Counted from the stretch's first letter, positions 12,722 through 24,563 are shown. The stretch is DNA of 64,000 bases from Solea solea (GCF_958295425.1 NC_081142.1:25332469-25396468); one strand, 5' to 3'. The notes: generated from the letters alone by a model not told the origin. A program made the numbers and translations.

Positions 12722-13156
12722 TGGCCTATTTCCACCGGCTCTACTCGCCTCGTCTCGCCTCGGCACGACATGGTTGCATCTCCACTACAAAACAGTACCT
12801 ACTTAACGTGGGTGGAGTCATCACTGCACGGCTGAGTGAAACTGCATTGACTTCGTTTTATACGCGACACACGAGTAACTAGTGACTTTACACCAGACGT
12901 TTTTAGGATTGTAAGTAGTTTTAAGTGATCTACAGTTCGGTGCTGTTTGGCTTGATTTGTGTGTGGGACGTCTCTTCCTGTGACGGCACTCTGGCCAGTC
13001 AGCGGCCGGCAGTCTGACCAATCATTGCATAGTACCTACATAAGCACGCTTGGAACCTCGCCGGAGCAGGCACTAAAAATATGCTAGTGGAAACGCTACT
13101 TAAACCGGGCCGTGGCATGGCATGGCGAGGGGAGTAGAGCCGGTGGAAATGCGCCA
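12722..13156. mobile_element. MITE, PIF/Harbinger-like (435 bp)
   Basis: The left terminus TGGCCTATTTCCACCGGCTC and the right terminus (read as reverse complement) TGGCGCATTTCCACCGGCTC form inverted repeats of at least 27 bp with few mismatches, running on into CTACTC. Both ends are flanked by TAA (12719-12721 and 13157-13159), a 3-bp target duplication of the TWA type used by PIF/Harbinger transposons. There is no transposase, so it is non-autonomous. Superfamily assignment rests on target-site length and sequence only. Confidence 0.7.
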
Positions 13157-14045
13157 TAAGTGTTTAAGGCTTGGCAGCGGCCTGCGCTCACTGAGTGCTC
13201 TTGTTTTCTCATGATCTAGACTTAACAGCTTATGTCTGGGAAACTAGTCTAGGCATGTTTTAATTTCTTAATAAGCCAATCTAATTGCTCTTTTATTTCT
13301 ACTATTCCTAATGCATTGTTCCATTGTGCACATGCAGCATTGTATTTCACTCCTTTCAAACTGCTTGTGAGAAATCTTCTTCTCATTAAGTGCAGCCGGT
13401 GAATCCAGCAGTGTCGTACCTCAGACGGCCATGGGAAAAGCACTTGAGAGGAAGAGCGGATGCCATCAGTGCCAGAGCGTGTCGACTGTTTGAACACGAC
13501 TGGAATGTGGCGAATGAATGCTTCGATCTGTATTCTAAGCGAGCAGTGCTAGAACAAACTATGGATTTCATTCAATGAGCCAGTGATTACGGCTGAGAGG
13601 AGCAGCTGCCAGGGGCTGAACTGGCAGAACATCAAGAGTGTCATCGTGGTATGTTGTTGTTTGCTTACAAGTGTAACCGCACTGGGAGATTGTCACAGAC
13701 ACAATAGCAGCTCTCATTTCTCCATGTGTGCCTCTGTTGACACTTGCTGTTGGATTGAAATGAGCTATGTTGACGTTATGGGCTGGTCTTGGCAGAATGC
13801 CTCAGCTGGCAGTTAATGTTGCAGTCGATTTTTCTTTTCTTTAACTTTCCACAACAAATCTGTGTCTAAAAGGAGTAGGATTATTTGGGAATTAGGAGTA
13901 GGATTATTTGGCTAAATGTCTTGGCTTTGTAATGTAAATCTTTTTGTTTTTATTGAGGTCCTGTCATAAATATTCAAATATTGTGTCCTATACCAATATC
14001 ATAACCATAAGTGTCTACCAATACTGATATCAATCCGATACAGTA

Positions 14046-14862
14046 GGGCTGGGCAATATATCAATATCTGTATCTATATCATGACAAGATATGGTTTTTA
14101 GATTTTGGATATCGTCGTATCCTAAGTTATCTGTGATGACCAATACACCGAGTCAACTAGCTGCTAACTCTCTGTCAATGAAGCTGACTTTATAATAAAA
14201 CTCGCCTATGAGCTATTTTAACTGTGTCTCAGTGGCTCTCATCTGATTTGGATACGTCCGTACGTCATGTTACACGTGCAACATGATGCTGGGCTGTGAT
14301 TGGCTGCAACACGAGCCACTCAAGCTGCTCTTCCTGGTGGGGCAGGTCAGACAGAACTGAGCTGACAAAGTGTGTTGCGATGGTGTTCGTCAAGCTAAAG
14401 CGACACAAAGTTGACTTCAGTTGCAGAGCGAATGGACTGATGAATATAACTTTACCAGCAAGTACAAGCACCAAGCTGGTGTGTTTATTGTGAAATCATG
14501 ACTGCATTTCTGCCCCTTTTCCCGAGGGCAGGGAGGAGCGGGGAAGGAACGTCCAGGCAAGGGCGTAGGTTTGGTTACAAGACTGGTTAGGACGCTTTAG
14601 GTTTGGCCCAAAAAACTCAGCGCTGTGTCTGAACAGCACATCACCTGCACTCTCTCTCTCTCACACACACTCTGGCTTTCTCCTGGCTGCTGTCTAGATT
14701 TGACTATAATGTCAAATAAAAGTGAAAAATATGGTTCATGTTTGGCTAATTTTATTCATTGTAGCAATATATTTGACATAATTGCTATAAACCCTTTTTT
14801 TTTTAGCCAAATTATTTTATTATTAATGTTATTTTTTTGACAAAAATTGAATAGCCCTGCTC
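14046..14862. mobile_element. candidate non-autonomous DNA transposon, hAT-like ends
   Basis: The left end CAGTAGGGCTGGGCAATAT and the reverse complement of the right end GAGCAGGGCTATTCAATTTT look like degenerate inverted termini (about 15 of 21 positions shared). GGGCTGGGCAATAT openings are common in fish MITEs. No convincing target duplication or coding sequence was found, so the limits are tentative. Confidence 0.35.
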
Positions 14863-14901
14863 TAAATATTCTACACTAAATATTATATTGATTGAAAAAT
14901 A

Positions 14902-14910
<9 letters not shown>

Positions 14911-14978
<68 letters not shown>
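14911..14978. repeat. (AT)n microsatellite
   Basis: About 34 perfect AT dinucleotides preceded by GTGTGTGT. A single telomere-like GGGTTAGGGTTA follows at 14979-14990, just before a LINE fragment. Confidence 0.95.
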
Positions 14979-14980
<2 letters not shown>

Positions 14981-15419
14981 GTTAGGGTTATATACAATAT
15001 ACATCCATTTCCTCTCCCTGGCCAATTCATCCAGCTCTTCTGGGGGAATCCTGAGCTGTTCCCAGGCCGGCTGAGAGACATAGTCTCTCCAGCATGTTCC
15101 AGAACACCTCACCAGGGAGGTGTCCAGGAGGAAACCTGACCAGATGCCCGGGCCACCTCATCTAGCTCCTCTCGATGTGGACGAGCAGCAGCTCTTCTCT
15201 AATCCCCTCCCGGATAACCAAGCTTCTCACCCTGTCTCTAAGGGAGAGCCCAGACACCCTGCGGAGGAAACCCATTTCGGCCGCTTGTATACGCAATCTT
15301 GTTCTTTCGGTCTCTGCCCACAGATCGTGACCAACGGTGAGGACCTAGATCGAGAGCTTCACCTTCCAGCTCCTTTTTCATTATGTCAGTCTGAGGCAGA
15401 GCCCGCATTACTGTGGACG

Positions 15420-15632
15420 ACGCTCTTGTCCACCTGTTGACCTCCCGCTCTTGTCCACCTGTTGACCTCCCGCTCTTGTCCACCTGTCGACCTCCCGCTC
15501 TTGTCCACCTGTCGACCTCTCGCTCTTGTCCGCCTGTCGACCTCCCGCTCTTGTCCGCTCTTGTCCACCTGTCGACCTCCCGCTCTTGTCCGCCTGTCGA
15601 CCTCTTGCTTTTGTCCACCTGTCGACCTCCCG
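15420..15632. repeat. 25-bp minisatellite within LINE
   Basis: About eight units of consensus CGCTCTTGTCCACCTGTCGA followed by CCTCC, starting near 15421 with 25-bp spacing. One 10-bp truncated unit lies at 15546-15555. Units vary at a few sites (CACC or CGCC, GTCGA or GTTGA). On the minus strand 25 bp is one base over 8 codons, so three frames cycle through the unit and all stay open. The array apparently arose by expansion of LINE coding sequence around the REVDR-type motif. Confidence 0.9.
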
Positions 15633-15857
15633 CTCTATTCTTCCCTCACTCGTGAACAAGACCTTGAGATACTTAAACTCCTCCACTTGGGGCAGGATCT
15701 CACCCCTGTCCTGGAGAGTGCACTCCATCCTTTTCCGGTTTAGGACTATGATCTCGGATTTGGAGGTGCTGATTTTAATCCGGACCACTTCACACCCTGC
15801 TGCGAACCACCCCATTGAGAGTTGAAGATCATGGCCTGATGAAGCAAATAGGACCAC
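15631..15857 (-). pseudogene. LINE reverse transcriptase C-terminal remnant
   Basis: About 75 codons read MVLFASSGHDLQLSMG, then ISTSKSEIIVLNRKRMEC, then QVEEFKYLKVLFTSEGRIER. This corresponds to the segment just after the RT FADD box. The ADD of the catalytic box is not in frame here. The frame runs into the tandem array (REVDRWTKARG), after which the original coding sense is lost. It is non-functional. Confidence 0.75.
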
Positions 15858-17603
15858 ATCATCTGCAAAAAGCAGAGACCCAATCCTGAGTCCACCAAAG
15901 TGGACTTTCTCTACGCCCTGGCTACGTCAAGCTTTTTCGAAGACATAATTCTTGAAAACTTTGTCGCAAAGTTCTCTCTTAAATAATAAATAAATAAATA
16001 TAAGTAGCCCACAAAATGACTCCGCTAAACCGTGGTTGCGGATTTTTAGTCTGAGCTTGGGGACGCTACTGTTTAGGATTTTAAGATTGATATCTGATTC
16101 AGTGATCTTGACCAGTAACCGATGCTAAGTATTGAAGTCTGATTATGGGCGCCTGTCTAGTGACAGACATTTGGCTCCTCCCATGAGGTAATAACAAAAC
16201 CCCTTTGAAAATGAATAAAAACATCAGCTTTCATCTGTGCCCAGTTTTCCCCCCTCTGTCTCGTTCAGACAGGAAGTGAACACCGGATTTTGAATATGTG
16301 AATATGCATATGAAGTGTAATGTATCACTACAGAGGAAGAGATTTCATATGCAAGACTTTGAATGGGTCTCTGTGAGCCAGCATTGGTATCCGCTCCCAC
16401 GTCACACACGGGTAAGTTGACCTGGGCTGGACGGGCTGTGGTCAGCCTCACTTGGAAGCCGGAGGTCCAGGAGGAGTAGAGTCGAGGCTGTGGACAGAGA
16501 ACAGGATAAACAGAGGGAACAACAGCTTCAAGTGTGAACTCTTGCTACGACAAACCCCCAGCTGTGTACCTAATCTGGTTTGGATCACTCTTTGGAAAAA
16601 GACTTTACATTTAGATCGGCACTGCGATGATAAATCGATAAATAAATTGATCGAGAGATGAAACGGAGGAGGTGGTGAAGAGCTGTGAAAAGAGGAAGTG
16701 TAACCTTCTTGCTTCAACATTAGGGGGCAGGCTCTTTTGTTGTAACCAATGGACTCACCAGTAGTGAATGGCTTGAAAACGTAGGCCCTTTCCACATTGA
16801 AATGGAGCATAACTTAAATAATCTATACTGGTTTTGAAACAGTTTTCGACAAACATGACGTTGCTTCATCCACACAAAACCCCCTCCATAACAATGCAGT
16901 ACATATGCCAGACATGTAGGTGGCACTGCATAGAAATCCAACAAAATTCAAATACAAAGACGGAATGAACTAAGTCAGGGTGACTAAGGAAAATTTCATA
17001 AAACAAACACAAGAAGAGAAAGAAGATGATGACAACAAAGCAGTGAATGCCAGAGCATGAGAGAGGTGGGATTAGAACATCATCGAGTATTGGTTGTGTC
17101 CGTGAAAGAAAGGGTGGTGTTTGGGATTTGTTTCCACTCCTAGCCTGGTGTTGGTGTGGAAACAGCCCTATGGCATCAGCTGTTTGAACTCTCTTTGTGT
17201 GCGGCCCCTAATAAACCTGATGGATAATGTTTCACTGCTTCGTCTTCAACCGAATATTCCACATGCATCCCCCCCCCTCAGGGATTAGTTTTTTTAAGGC
17301 TGTTCCTTCCTGGAAATATTCCTGTTACATGTTTCTTTGACATTGTCTTTCCGCTGTGGTAAGAGTAGTTGTGGAAGATAAAGGAAAGCCGCCATTTTCT
17401 TTTCTCATTGTGCCACATTTGAACCTCCAGCAGAGCATTTCCCCTTCCCGAAAAACCCCTCATTGCCACAAGCCTCCTTCAAAGACTGGTCACTCCGCAG
17501 CATTTTGACCCTGCATGCCGACCCCTACTCTGTCCTTCCCTCCCACAGTGAGAGAGGCGGGTGGAGCTGGGCTGGACTTGAACCCAAGCAATTGTCTTCT
17601 GCT

Positions 17604-17608
<5 letters not shown>

Positions 17609-17642
<34 letters not shown>

Positions 17643-17660
17643 GCGCATGTGTGTGTGTGT
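17609..17660. repeat. (GT)n microsatellite, interrupted
   Basis: GT dinucleotides with CG/CA interruptions. Frames through it are low-complexity artefacts. Confidence 0.9.
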
Positions 17661-17829
17661 CCGCGTGGATCTGTTAAAGTGTGAATCATACTTTGCTGAT
17701 GATGACATGTTGATGGCATTCAAGGTCATGTGATGCAGACGGTACGAGTGCTATAGTGATGATTTAAACATTGAGGGCCACATGGAGGTAAGCTCTCATT
17801 GTTAGGGTTAGAGTAACAGCTTTGGAAAA

Positions 17830-17832
17830 GTG

Positions 17833-17889
<57 letters not shown>

Positions 17890-17901
17890 GTGTGTGTGTG
17901 T
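17830..17901. repeat. (GT)n microsatellite
   Basis: About 35 GT dinucleotides with single GC interruptions near each end. Confidence 0.9.
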
Positions 17902-18088
17902 CAGGCGACTCAGCAGAAAAGACCAAGTGCAGTGTAGCTGACAGTGTTGAGCAAGAACAATGCTTTTCTGTAACCAGTTTTTAGAAAAGAAGAACAAAGT
18001 CAAAAAACGCAAGAATCAAAACCAAAGGACACTCATACATTTATTAATATTAATACATTTATGTATTTATTCATGTTAGCTCACTCTG

Positions 18089-19251
18089 CAGGGCTCCAGA
18101 CTAACTTTTTGAATTGGTTGCACTAGTGCGCCTTACTTTTTTTTTTAGGTGCACTGGCACAAAATTTAGGTGCACTCGAATTTTAACGCCATAAGGAGAC
18201 CTTTCTGGCTCCATAACTTTAATATAACGTGAATGATTTCCAAACAAGATTAAGATATTGAGAAATCCTTGTCTTTATTTGAGGGACATTGACATAAGAA
18301 AAATAAGGTGTTTGAAGTGTTTCACTGAGCTGAAATTGCAAAATAAAACATTAAGCACAATAAAACATTCCCAAATAAAACAGTGCTTGTGCTTAAAGTG
18401 CTACACTGAACTGAAATTGACTATTTCGATCAAACATTTCTGATTCCTCAGAGGACCTGATTGCTGCTGCCTGCCGCTGAAATGCAGCTGGGAGAGGGGC
18501 AACTTTCTCCACACACCGGTCCCGGCATGTAGTGTGTTTTTTGGACATGCTGTGTTTTTTTAAAGTTTCGATACGAAACGTTGTTGACCCGCTTACAAAT
18601 GCACTATTACCGGCCATACTCTGACCGCATTAATGACAGTATACACAGTGCATTATATTACGTCCTTTATCGTACCGTAACCAGGGAAACTGTTTCAACC
18701 AGTCCTGCCTGAAAGAATACGTTTTCAGCTTCTTACTCTGAGTCTCAGGGCCGGGCTCTTTCTCTGACTCGGTTGTCTCCTCTGGTTCCGCGTCTGATGC
18801 CGCCGAAGGACCGGGGCTTGGCATCTCAGCAGGAACCGAGGGAATGGCAGTAGGGTTGGTTGTCGGCTTAGATTGTTTAGTGAAAAAACTTTCAATACTT
18901 CTGCCCCTCTTCATTTAGCCTCGTTTTGTCTCTTTTCCCTTCCGCTGCCGTGGCGCTCAGGTCGCTGCGCCGCTCGTATTTTTTTTTTTATGTTTTGCCG
19001 CTCGCAAATTTTAAATACACACAACGGAGAGCAGTGACCACAGCCAATCTAAGGCAAAGTTCCGCCCAAACTCTGTCTCTTATTGGTTTAGACCAAGATA
19101 ATTATCTACCATGATTGTCAGTTGAGTCACAGGAGAACACAGAGAGATGATGTGCTTGCAAAGTACATTTATATTTTTTAGATGCACCGGTGCGACCTCG
19201 AAAAATCCTTAGGTGCACTCTTAAAATTTTTGGTCGCACTCTGGAGCCCTG
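18089..19251 (-). mobile_element. hAT-like DNA transposon, internally deleted
   Basis: The termini CAGGGCTCCAGACTAAC on the left and CTGGAGCCCTG on the right form an 11-bp perfect inverted repeat. Related GTGCAC/GTGCGAC motifs lie inside both ends. CTCTGCA occurs directly at both borders (18084-18090 and 19252-19258), but it overlaps the terminal CA, so the exact target duplication is ambiguous. Inside, on the minus strand, is the N-terminal zinc-finger part of a transposase, while the catalytic core is absent. Total length of 1.16 kb is far below an autonomous hAT. Confidence 0.7.
18393..18914 (-). pseudogene. hAT transposase N-terminal (TTF/BED-like zinc finger) remnant
   Basis: Two adjacent minus-strand frames together resemble one zinc-finger domain. 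The first (18630-18914) starts MKRGRSIESFFTK, has a Glu/Pro/Ser-rich linker, then WLKQFPWLRYDKG and MHCVYCH, ending at a stop. The second (18393-18617) continues NSAFVSGSTTFRIETLKKHS followed by MSKKHTTC, which fits the ligand-bearing second half (H...H) of TTF-type/BED-like fingers in KIAA1586/ZMYM-related hAT proteins. The stop after CVYCH and the frame change break the gene, and no RNase H-like transposase core follows. Confidence 0.65.
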
Positions 19252-19350
19252 CTCTGCATTTTGTAAATTAACATGAACACTTAATATTTGTGAAAGCATT
19301 GTTACATCACAGACCTTGGCACAATTCTGTATGTATATATATGTATATGT

Positions 19351-20049
19351 ATAGCGTACCGTGGGGTTTCAGTCAGGGCCTTCAGTAAAAAAAAAAACAA
19401 AAAAAAAAACATGCACAAACACAACCACATACAAAACACACTATTATGCACTATATTCATGAGACAGTTGATCTGCAACAACCATAGCGCGCACGCACAC
19501 CACTGCGCATCTATAGGCTACTGCATCATTACACTCGAACTACCGGAAAATATGTACCTCTTCGGTGTAGGTCTTCCTCTTGAAATAATTTCCTTCTTTT
19601 CTCCAAACGATCGCCGTGAGAAGTGCACACGAAGGAGATCAGAAACATGATGGATCGGTGGTGTTACTGCAGTGGCCATAGCTTACTTCAAAACCCACCA
19701 AAGGTTCAAACGCCGTTGATGACAACAGCGGGGGCTAGCGCCAGACACATCGCTGGGCCTGGGGCGTTCTGTCACTATGCATCAAATTTTGATCGGCTGA
19801 CGACACACGTCAGTCAAAGTTATAACCAAATAGGAAATGGCAGCTTCAACGAAAGGCCAGCAATGATACTAGAGCAGGTCCACGGAGCTATGATGCGTTT
19901 AATGACATCCAGGAAAATCCAGCTCAGCTTCACAAAAAATAACCATATTCTTTCTGGAAATATAATCATAACATACTGAAAAAGTAATTAAATACAGACA
20001 TGTTCAGACACACATTAATTTCATTGTTAAAATAAAAAAAATAATAATT

Positions 20050-20082
<33 letters not shown>

Positions 20083-20153
20083 TAGAAAAATACTTTTTTG
20101 ATATTGTCAGGGCCAGCAGAGAAGGCCCTGCTGGCCCTGACAGCCCACCACTG
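19351..20153. mobile_element. candidate hAT-like non-autonomous element
   Basis: The right end, read as reverse complement, is CAGTGGTGGGCTGTCAGGGC, a terminus type frequent in fish hAT elements. The left end CCGTGGGGTTTCAGTCAGGG is similar but degenerate. No transposase frame is recognised and the left boundary is uncertain. Confidence 0.35.
20106..20141. repeat. perfect hairpin, 14-bp stem and 8-nt loop
   Basis: GTCAGGGCCAGCAG (20106-20119) is the exact reverse complement of CTGCTGGCCCTGAC (20128-20141), with loop AGAAGGCC. It lies in the subterminal region of the candidate hAT-like element. Confidence 0.85.
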
Positions 20154-20183
20154 CAACAACCATAGCGCCACTTATTTTCTCCG

Positions 20184-20186
<3 letters not shown>

Positions 20187-20229
<43 letters not shown>

Positions 20230-20306
20230 TATATATGTATATATATATATACTGTGTGTATGTATGTATATATATATATATATATGGATATGTATATGTA
20301 TATACA
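20187..20306. repeat. AT-rich compound microsatellite
   Basis: A TA run of about 40 bp, then imperfect TATATG/TATGTA units. Confidence 0.9.
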
Positions 20307-20769
20307 TACATATGTTTCAAATACTTGTTTAAAACTAAAATTGTTGTTTGTTTTTGGCAAATAAACTGAATTAACTTTTTTTATACCCAAATTTGAGGGC
20401 TTCTCTGTGAAGTCAGAATGTTATCAAGCATGACAGTCAACCACTACAATTTTTCTGTTAAGGAATGAAAAAGAAATAATGTGCTCTACTATTTTTCTTG
20501 CAGTAAATTAAACAGTGATATTTGAAAATTCAAATAAGAATAACTTTAAACAATAATAATCATATTTTAGCATTCACAATTTCATTTCAGTTCAAGACCT
20601 TCCACGTATTAGTGTATCAAGCATTACAGAAACAATGAAAAAAAGTTGTATTAATGACCAGTTCTGTTCATTCAGGGCATCTGTGTCTAATACATGTGTT
20701 AAGTACATATGTAGAAGTTGTGAAGCTCAAAGTTATCCAGGTCAATGGAAGAAGTCCTGATCCAGCAGT

Positions 20770-20827
20770 GCATTTGTACATTAGATTAGTGGATTATGGC
20801 ATTTGTACATTAGATTAGTGGATTATG
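20770..20827. repeat. 29-bp tandem duplication
   Basis: Two back-to-back perfect copies, 20770-20798 and 20799-20827, of a unit that begins GCATTTGTACATTAG and ends GTGGATTATG. No further copies flank it. Confidence 0.9.
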
Positions 20828-20964
20828 TGGCGTGGGTATGTGTTAGTTTGTGTTGAGTTAATTTTGAATTCTGTGCACACTCACAGACACAGCTTGGGTA
20901 CTGTATTGTTTTAGGATTCAGCATGTTCATCATCATCATCATCATCAATCTCTTTTTATGTATT

Positions 20965-20995
<31 letters not shown>

Positions 20996-21699
20996 ACACA
21001 TTGTCGAGGTTATGATTGATCAGACTTCACTTGGCTGCTGCTCATAAGAAAACATGAGCCTGTGTGCTGATAATGCTTTTGAATGAGCCAGGTATTTCTT
21101 AATGCACACACAGTACAGTTTAATAGTTTAACACTAATAACGATGCACAAATGTCAGTTTTTGTCAAGGTTGCTCCATCTTTCTGAGTCATTTTCTTACA
21201 CAGAATAGCTAGGTGTTTTTCCCCTTTCCTCGTCTGCGTGTGTGAATGTGCCAGTGTTTTTACAAAAGTGCTACTTTGAGAACACGATGATATCATAATC
21301 CCACGTCTCTCTTGCTATTGCATTGGCAGTTGCTAATCTTCGTTGTATCATCTTCCTCTTCTTGTGATTTGGAGATAGTTCGGTCTTTGCTGGCTCCACT
21401 TAAATGACTTTCCTAACTTAATAAAAACAAAACAGAACGTAACAAATCAACACATACATATAAATGAACTGAAATGTTATTTATTAAAATAAATAATTGT
21501 GGAATCAGACTCATTTTTAAAATCAAAATACAATATGAAAAATTAGCAGCAGAAACTGATAATCAATAAATAGCGCAATGAAGTCGAATCACAAAATATA
21601 CAGAAATAAAACATCTTTTTGTAGTGTAGTAAAAAAGCACCAATAAATCATGAGTCATGAAGCGCCATGTTGCTCTGAAGGTAAAGCTATCTGTAAATC

Positions 21700-21815
21700 T
21701 GCACTGCTCAGACCTCCGATAACTTTTTCCTTGACATTATGGAAGGCAACACCATCTGTAGTAAAACATTTCATAGTGTGGTTCCAGTACGCTAATGAAA
21801 TGTTTAAATCCAGGG
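21700..21815. repeat. dispersed repeat, copy B
   Basis: Partner of 10134-10245 (see there). Shared blocks are TTGACATTAT, ATGGAAGGCAACACC and GTTCCAGTACGCTAATGAAA. Confidence 0.5.
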
Positions 21816-23289
21816 TTTTACACCACTAAAGAAGGTCACATGTCTGATGAGGCAAACACCCCTCTAGCTCTAGTTATCACATTAGTGCGAGTTGAATTTT
21901 GAGGAAGTGACGGAAGAGTTGTTTCCGTAGTTCCGTCTACGTCCTCGTGATGCATGTGGAGATGTCCTGTGCTACGCTACATAGCTGACACACGCCGTGG
22001 TTTTCTCGAGGGCGAACACAACATATTTCCACACTGGTTACACGTCAGTGCTCTAAAGAACAGATCAAATAAATGAATAAATAAATACATAAAAGAAACC
22101 TGGTCAGTCCTTGAGACCTAAGCTGGAGTAGATTTTTCTGTCAGCCATGTTCTCAGTGAGGCTGAGCATCAGCGTCTCAGTGCCTGATTCTATCACTCTT
22201 TAGTGTTTTTACCAGTTTGTACTCGTGTGTCTGTGTGTGCACACTTGTATAAGAGTGTATGAGGTCATCGTTTATAGCCACTGGGTATGACCACAGCCCA
22301 CTGCCGCACAGTGACTGGTTGCCATGTTTACACGTGTGTTTATATTTGCGAAAGTAGGCGTCGAGTGATTGGCAGTTAATGTCTGCAGGGCAGAGACCAG
22401 GTGATCGAGGGAGGGGAGGAATGAAATCTTCTTTTCATGATTGACTTCTCCAGACAGGCACTAGTCCAGGCTCTATCCAATGTGAAAGGAATGAGGTGCA
22501 CCACCTCTGCTGTCTGCTCTCTTTCAGAAGACTCGTCGTTGCTTTCACACTGTTTTTGTTTCTTTCTGATGTGAACTAATTTTATTCTAATTCCTGACAG
22601 CAAACCTTTTATACAGACTGTCAGACTAAAGTGCACTCTCCAAATATGAGTTTGATCAGATGTTCAGGTCATTTCCTGGTTCAGCCAGTGGTGCACATTC
22701 ACTACTTGCTGCTTTTCTCTGTTTTATATTATTGTAAATGAAACATTTTTGGCTTTTTGATTTTGTTGATCAATCTCATAATGTCACTTTGAACTCTGAG
22801 ACATTTACACTAAAAGACATCCAGCAGACAAAATAGGTGTGAGAGAGCTTGCAGGCCTTACAGCGTGAAACTGGAAAAGCTATGAGAATAAAATGATGGA
22901 GCTTTGGACAGCACGTGGTTTGCAGCAGAGAGAGCGGAGCAGTCTTGATGGAGAGATTAGCCATTACCTGTCCACATGGACACCGTCAGAAGAGAGCAGT
23001 GTAGTATGAAAGAGAGAAGGAGTGAGACAGCGCAGTGCCGCGAGGCTGACGGGGACTTTCCAGTCTCCACAGCATCATTCCTGAGTTTGACAGCCAATCT
23101 TCAACGCTCACTCTTACCTGTCCTGACATTCGCTGCAGCATGACTCTCTCTCCACACATGCACCACCCGGTCCTCCCACATCTCCACCTTAACTGTTTGA
23201 CTTGTATTTGTTCATTGCCATGGCTGCAGTGGCCTTTGCAGTAAAAACAAATCAGAAAACACCTTTAATTAGACACACAAGAGATTGAC

Positions 23290-23643
23290 GTATGATGATG
23301 ATGATGATGATGGTGATAAAAGTGCGGAATTAGCTTTGCAGTTTCAAGCCTCGGACCACGTGTCACTGGTGTGCACGGAACAGATATTTCGCGACTCAGG
23401 GGAAACTGAGCTAAATGCAAATTGGTGAAGTCTTTCTTTTTCAGTATGAACGGAACTGTGGGTATGTGCACATTTCACACACACAATTCAAAGTATTGCA
23501 TTGACCTCCAGGTGACCTTTGGACCTTTGTGGTCATGTCGAGAAATATCTTTATAATTTTTTTCGTTACGTGCACACCAGTGACACTTGGTCCGAGGCTT
23601 GAAACTGCACTTCTCTCACCATCATCATCGTCATCATCATCTT
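23290..23643. repeat. fold-back repeat with GAT/ATC ends
   Basis: The left arm contains (GAT)n-GGTGATAAAAGTGC, GCAGTTTCAAGCCTCGGACC and GTGTCACTGGTGTGCACG. The right arm (from about 23570) is its reverse complement: CGTGCACACCAGTGACACTT, GGTCCGAGGCTTGAAACTGC, ACTTCTCTCACC-(ATC)n. The centre is about 200 bp. A related copy is at 31390-31685. There is no coding capacity. Confidence 0.75.
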
Positions 23644-24522
23644 CTATCACGTGTTAAACCAACAGCTTGGTTATAAGTGAACTCTTGGCATGAGCGCGTG
23701 TACAGTATGTGCCCGATGAGTTACTGACATGCTTGTAAGTCGTGGCTCCACAATAAACTGGTGCCTTTGGTGGCTGTTCGTCCGTGTTTGGGTCTAATGT
23801 TATTTAATGAGCAAGAAATTGGTTTTAAGCATAAAGACATGCCAGTCAAACATAAGCACACATTCCAGCTGGATGATGCAATGTCATTAGTCCACACCTG
23901 TCTCACTCTCACCGTCATTCACTGTTGACAGTGTACGCTGCATTTTTCCCTCTCCTACACATCTTTAAATTGTACTGTCGGTGTTTTGGGGCAAAGAGAC
24001 ATTCGTACACAGCGTGGAAAAGAAATAGCGCTTTTATTTTCCGAACAGGTGTGTGAGTGAGTGACTGAGTAAGTGAGTGAGTGAGTGATTGATTGAATGT
24101 GTGTGTTTTCAGCCAGAATGACACAATTTCAACAAGACAAAACTGGAGGTGGTTCATCACAGCAACAGCTGATGATGGAGATGCACTTGTGTTTGCATAC
24201 AGCAACAGTAACTGAGGCTACATCAGGACGCGTGTGAGAGCAGAGTGAGTCAGTGCTGGCGGTATGACCAAAAATGTATATTATGGTATTTTTCAAAATG
24301 CTTCACAGTGTATAAACGTATAGTATATAATATATACACACTGTGCGCTTGTATTGAGACAGGGGTTCAAGTGCATCTGAATGACTGACCCTTCCTTGAT
24401 TTAAACATTACATTCTTCTACTTCTGTGTGTGTACTTTAAATACTTATTATTCTCTACTGAAGACCATGCAGAGAGAGACCATGGCTGAGTAATTGTAGC
24501 TGATATTTATACTTCTACTAGG

Positions 24523-24523
<1 letters not shown>

Positions 24524-24563
<40 letters not shown>
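24524..24563. repeat. (AC)n microsatellite
   Basis: About 20 perfect AC dinucleotides. Confidence 0.95.

Larger units (their letters stand above)
14995..15860 (-). mobile_element. LINE (non-LTR retrotransposon) 3' fragment
   Basis: Minus-strand translation gives the C-terminal part of a LINE reverse transcriptase. VLFASSGHDLQ, ISTSKSEIIVLNRKRMEC and LPQVEEFKYLKVLFTSEGR appear in the order typical of fish RTE/Rex-like elements. Downstream in element orientation (15000-15400 on the + strand) follow the conserved 3' coding and tail sequences, including the complement of CAGATGCCCGGGCCACCTCAT. The 5' end and most of the RT are missing. A 25-bp tandem array interrupts the reading frame. The clade assignment is uncertain. 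Confidence 0.75.

Noticed and set aside
14979..14990. Telomere-like GGGTTAGGGTTA
   Set aside because: Only two units. Too short to be an interstitial telomere array.
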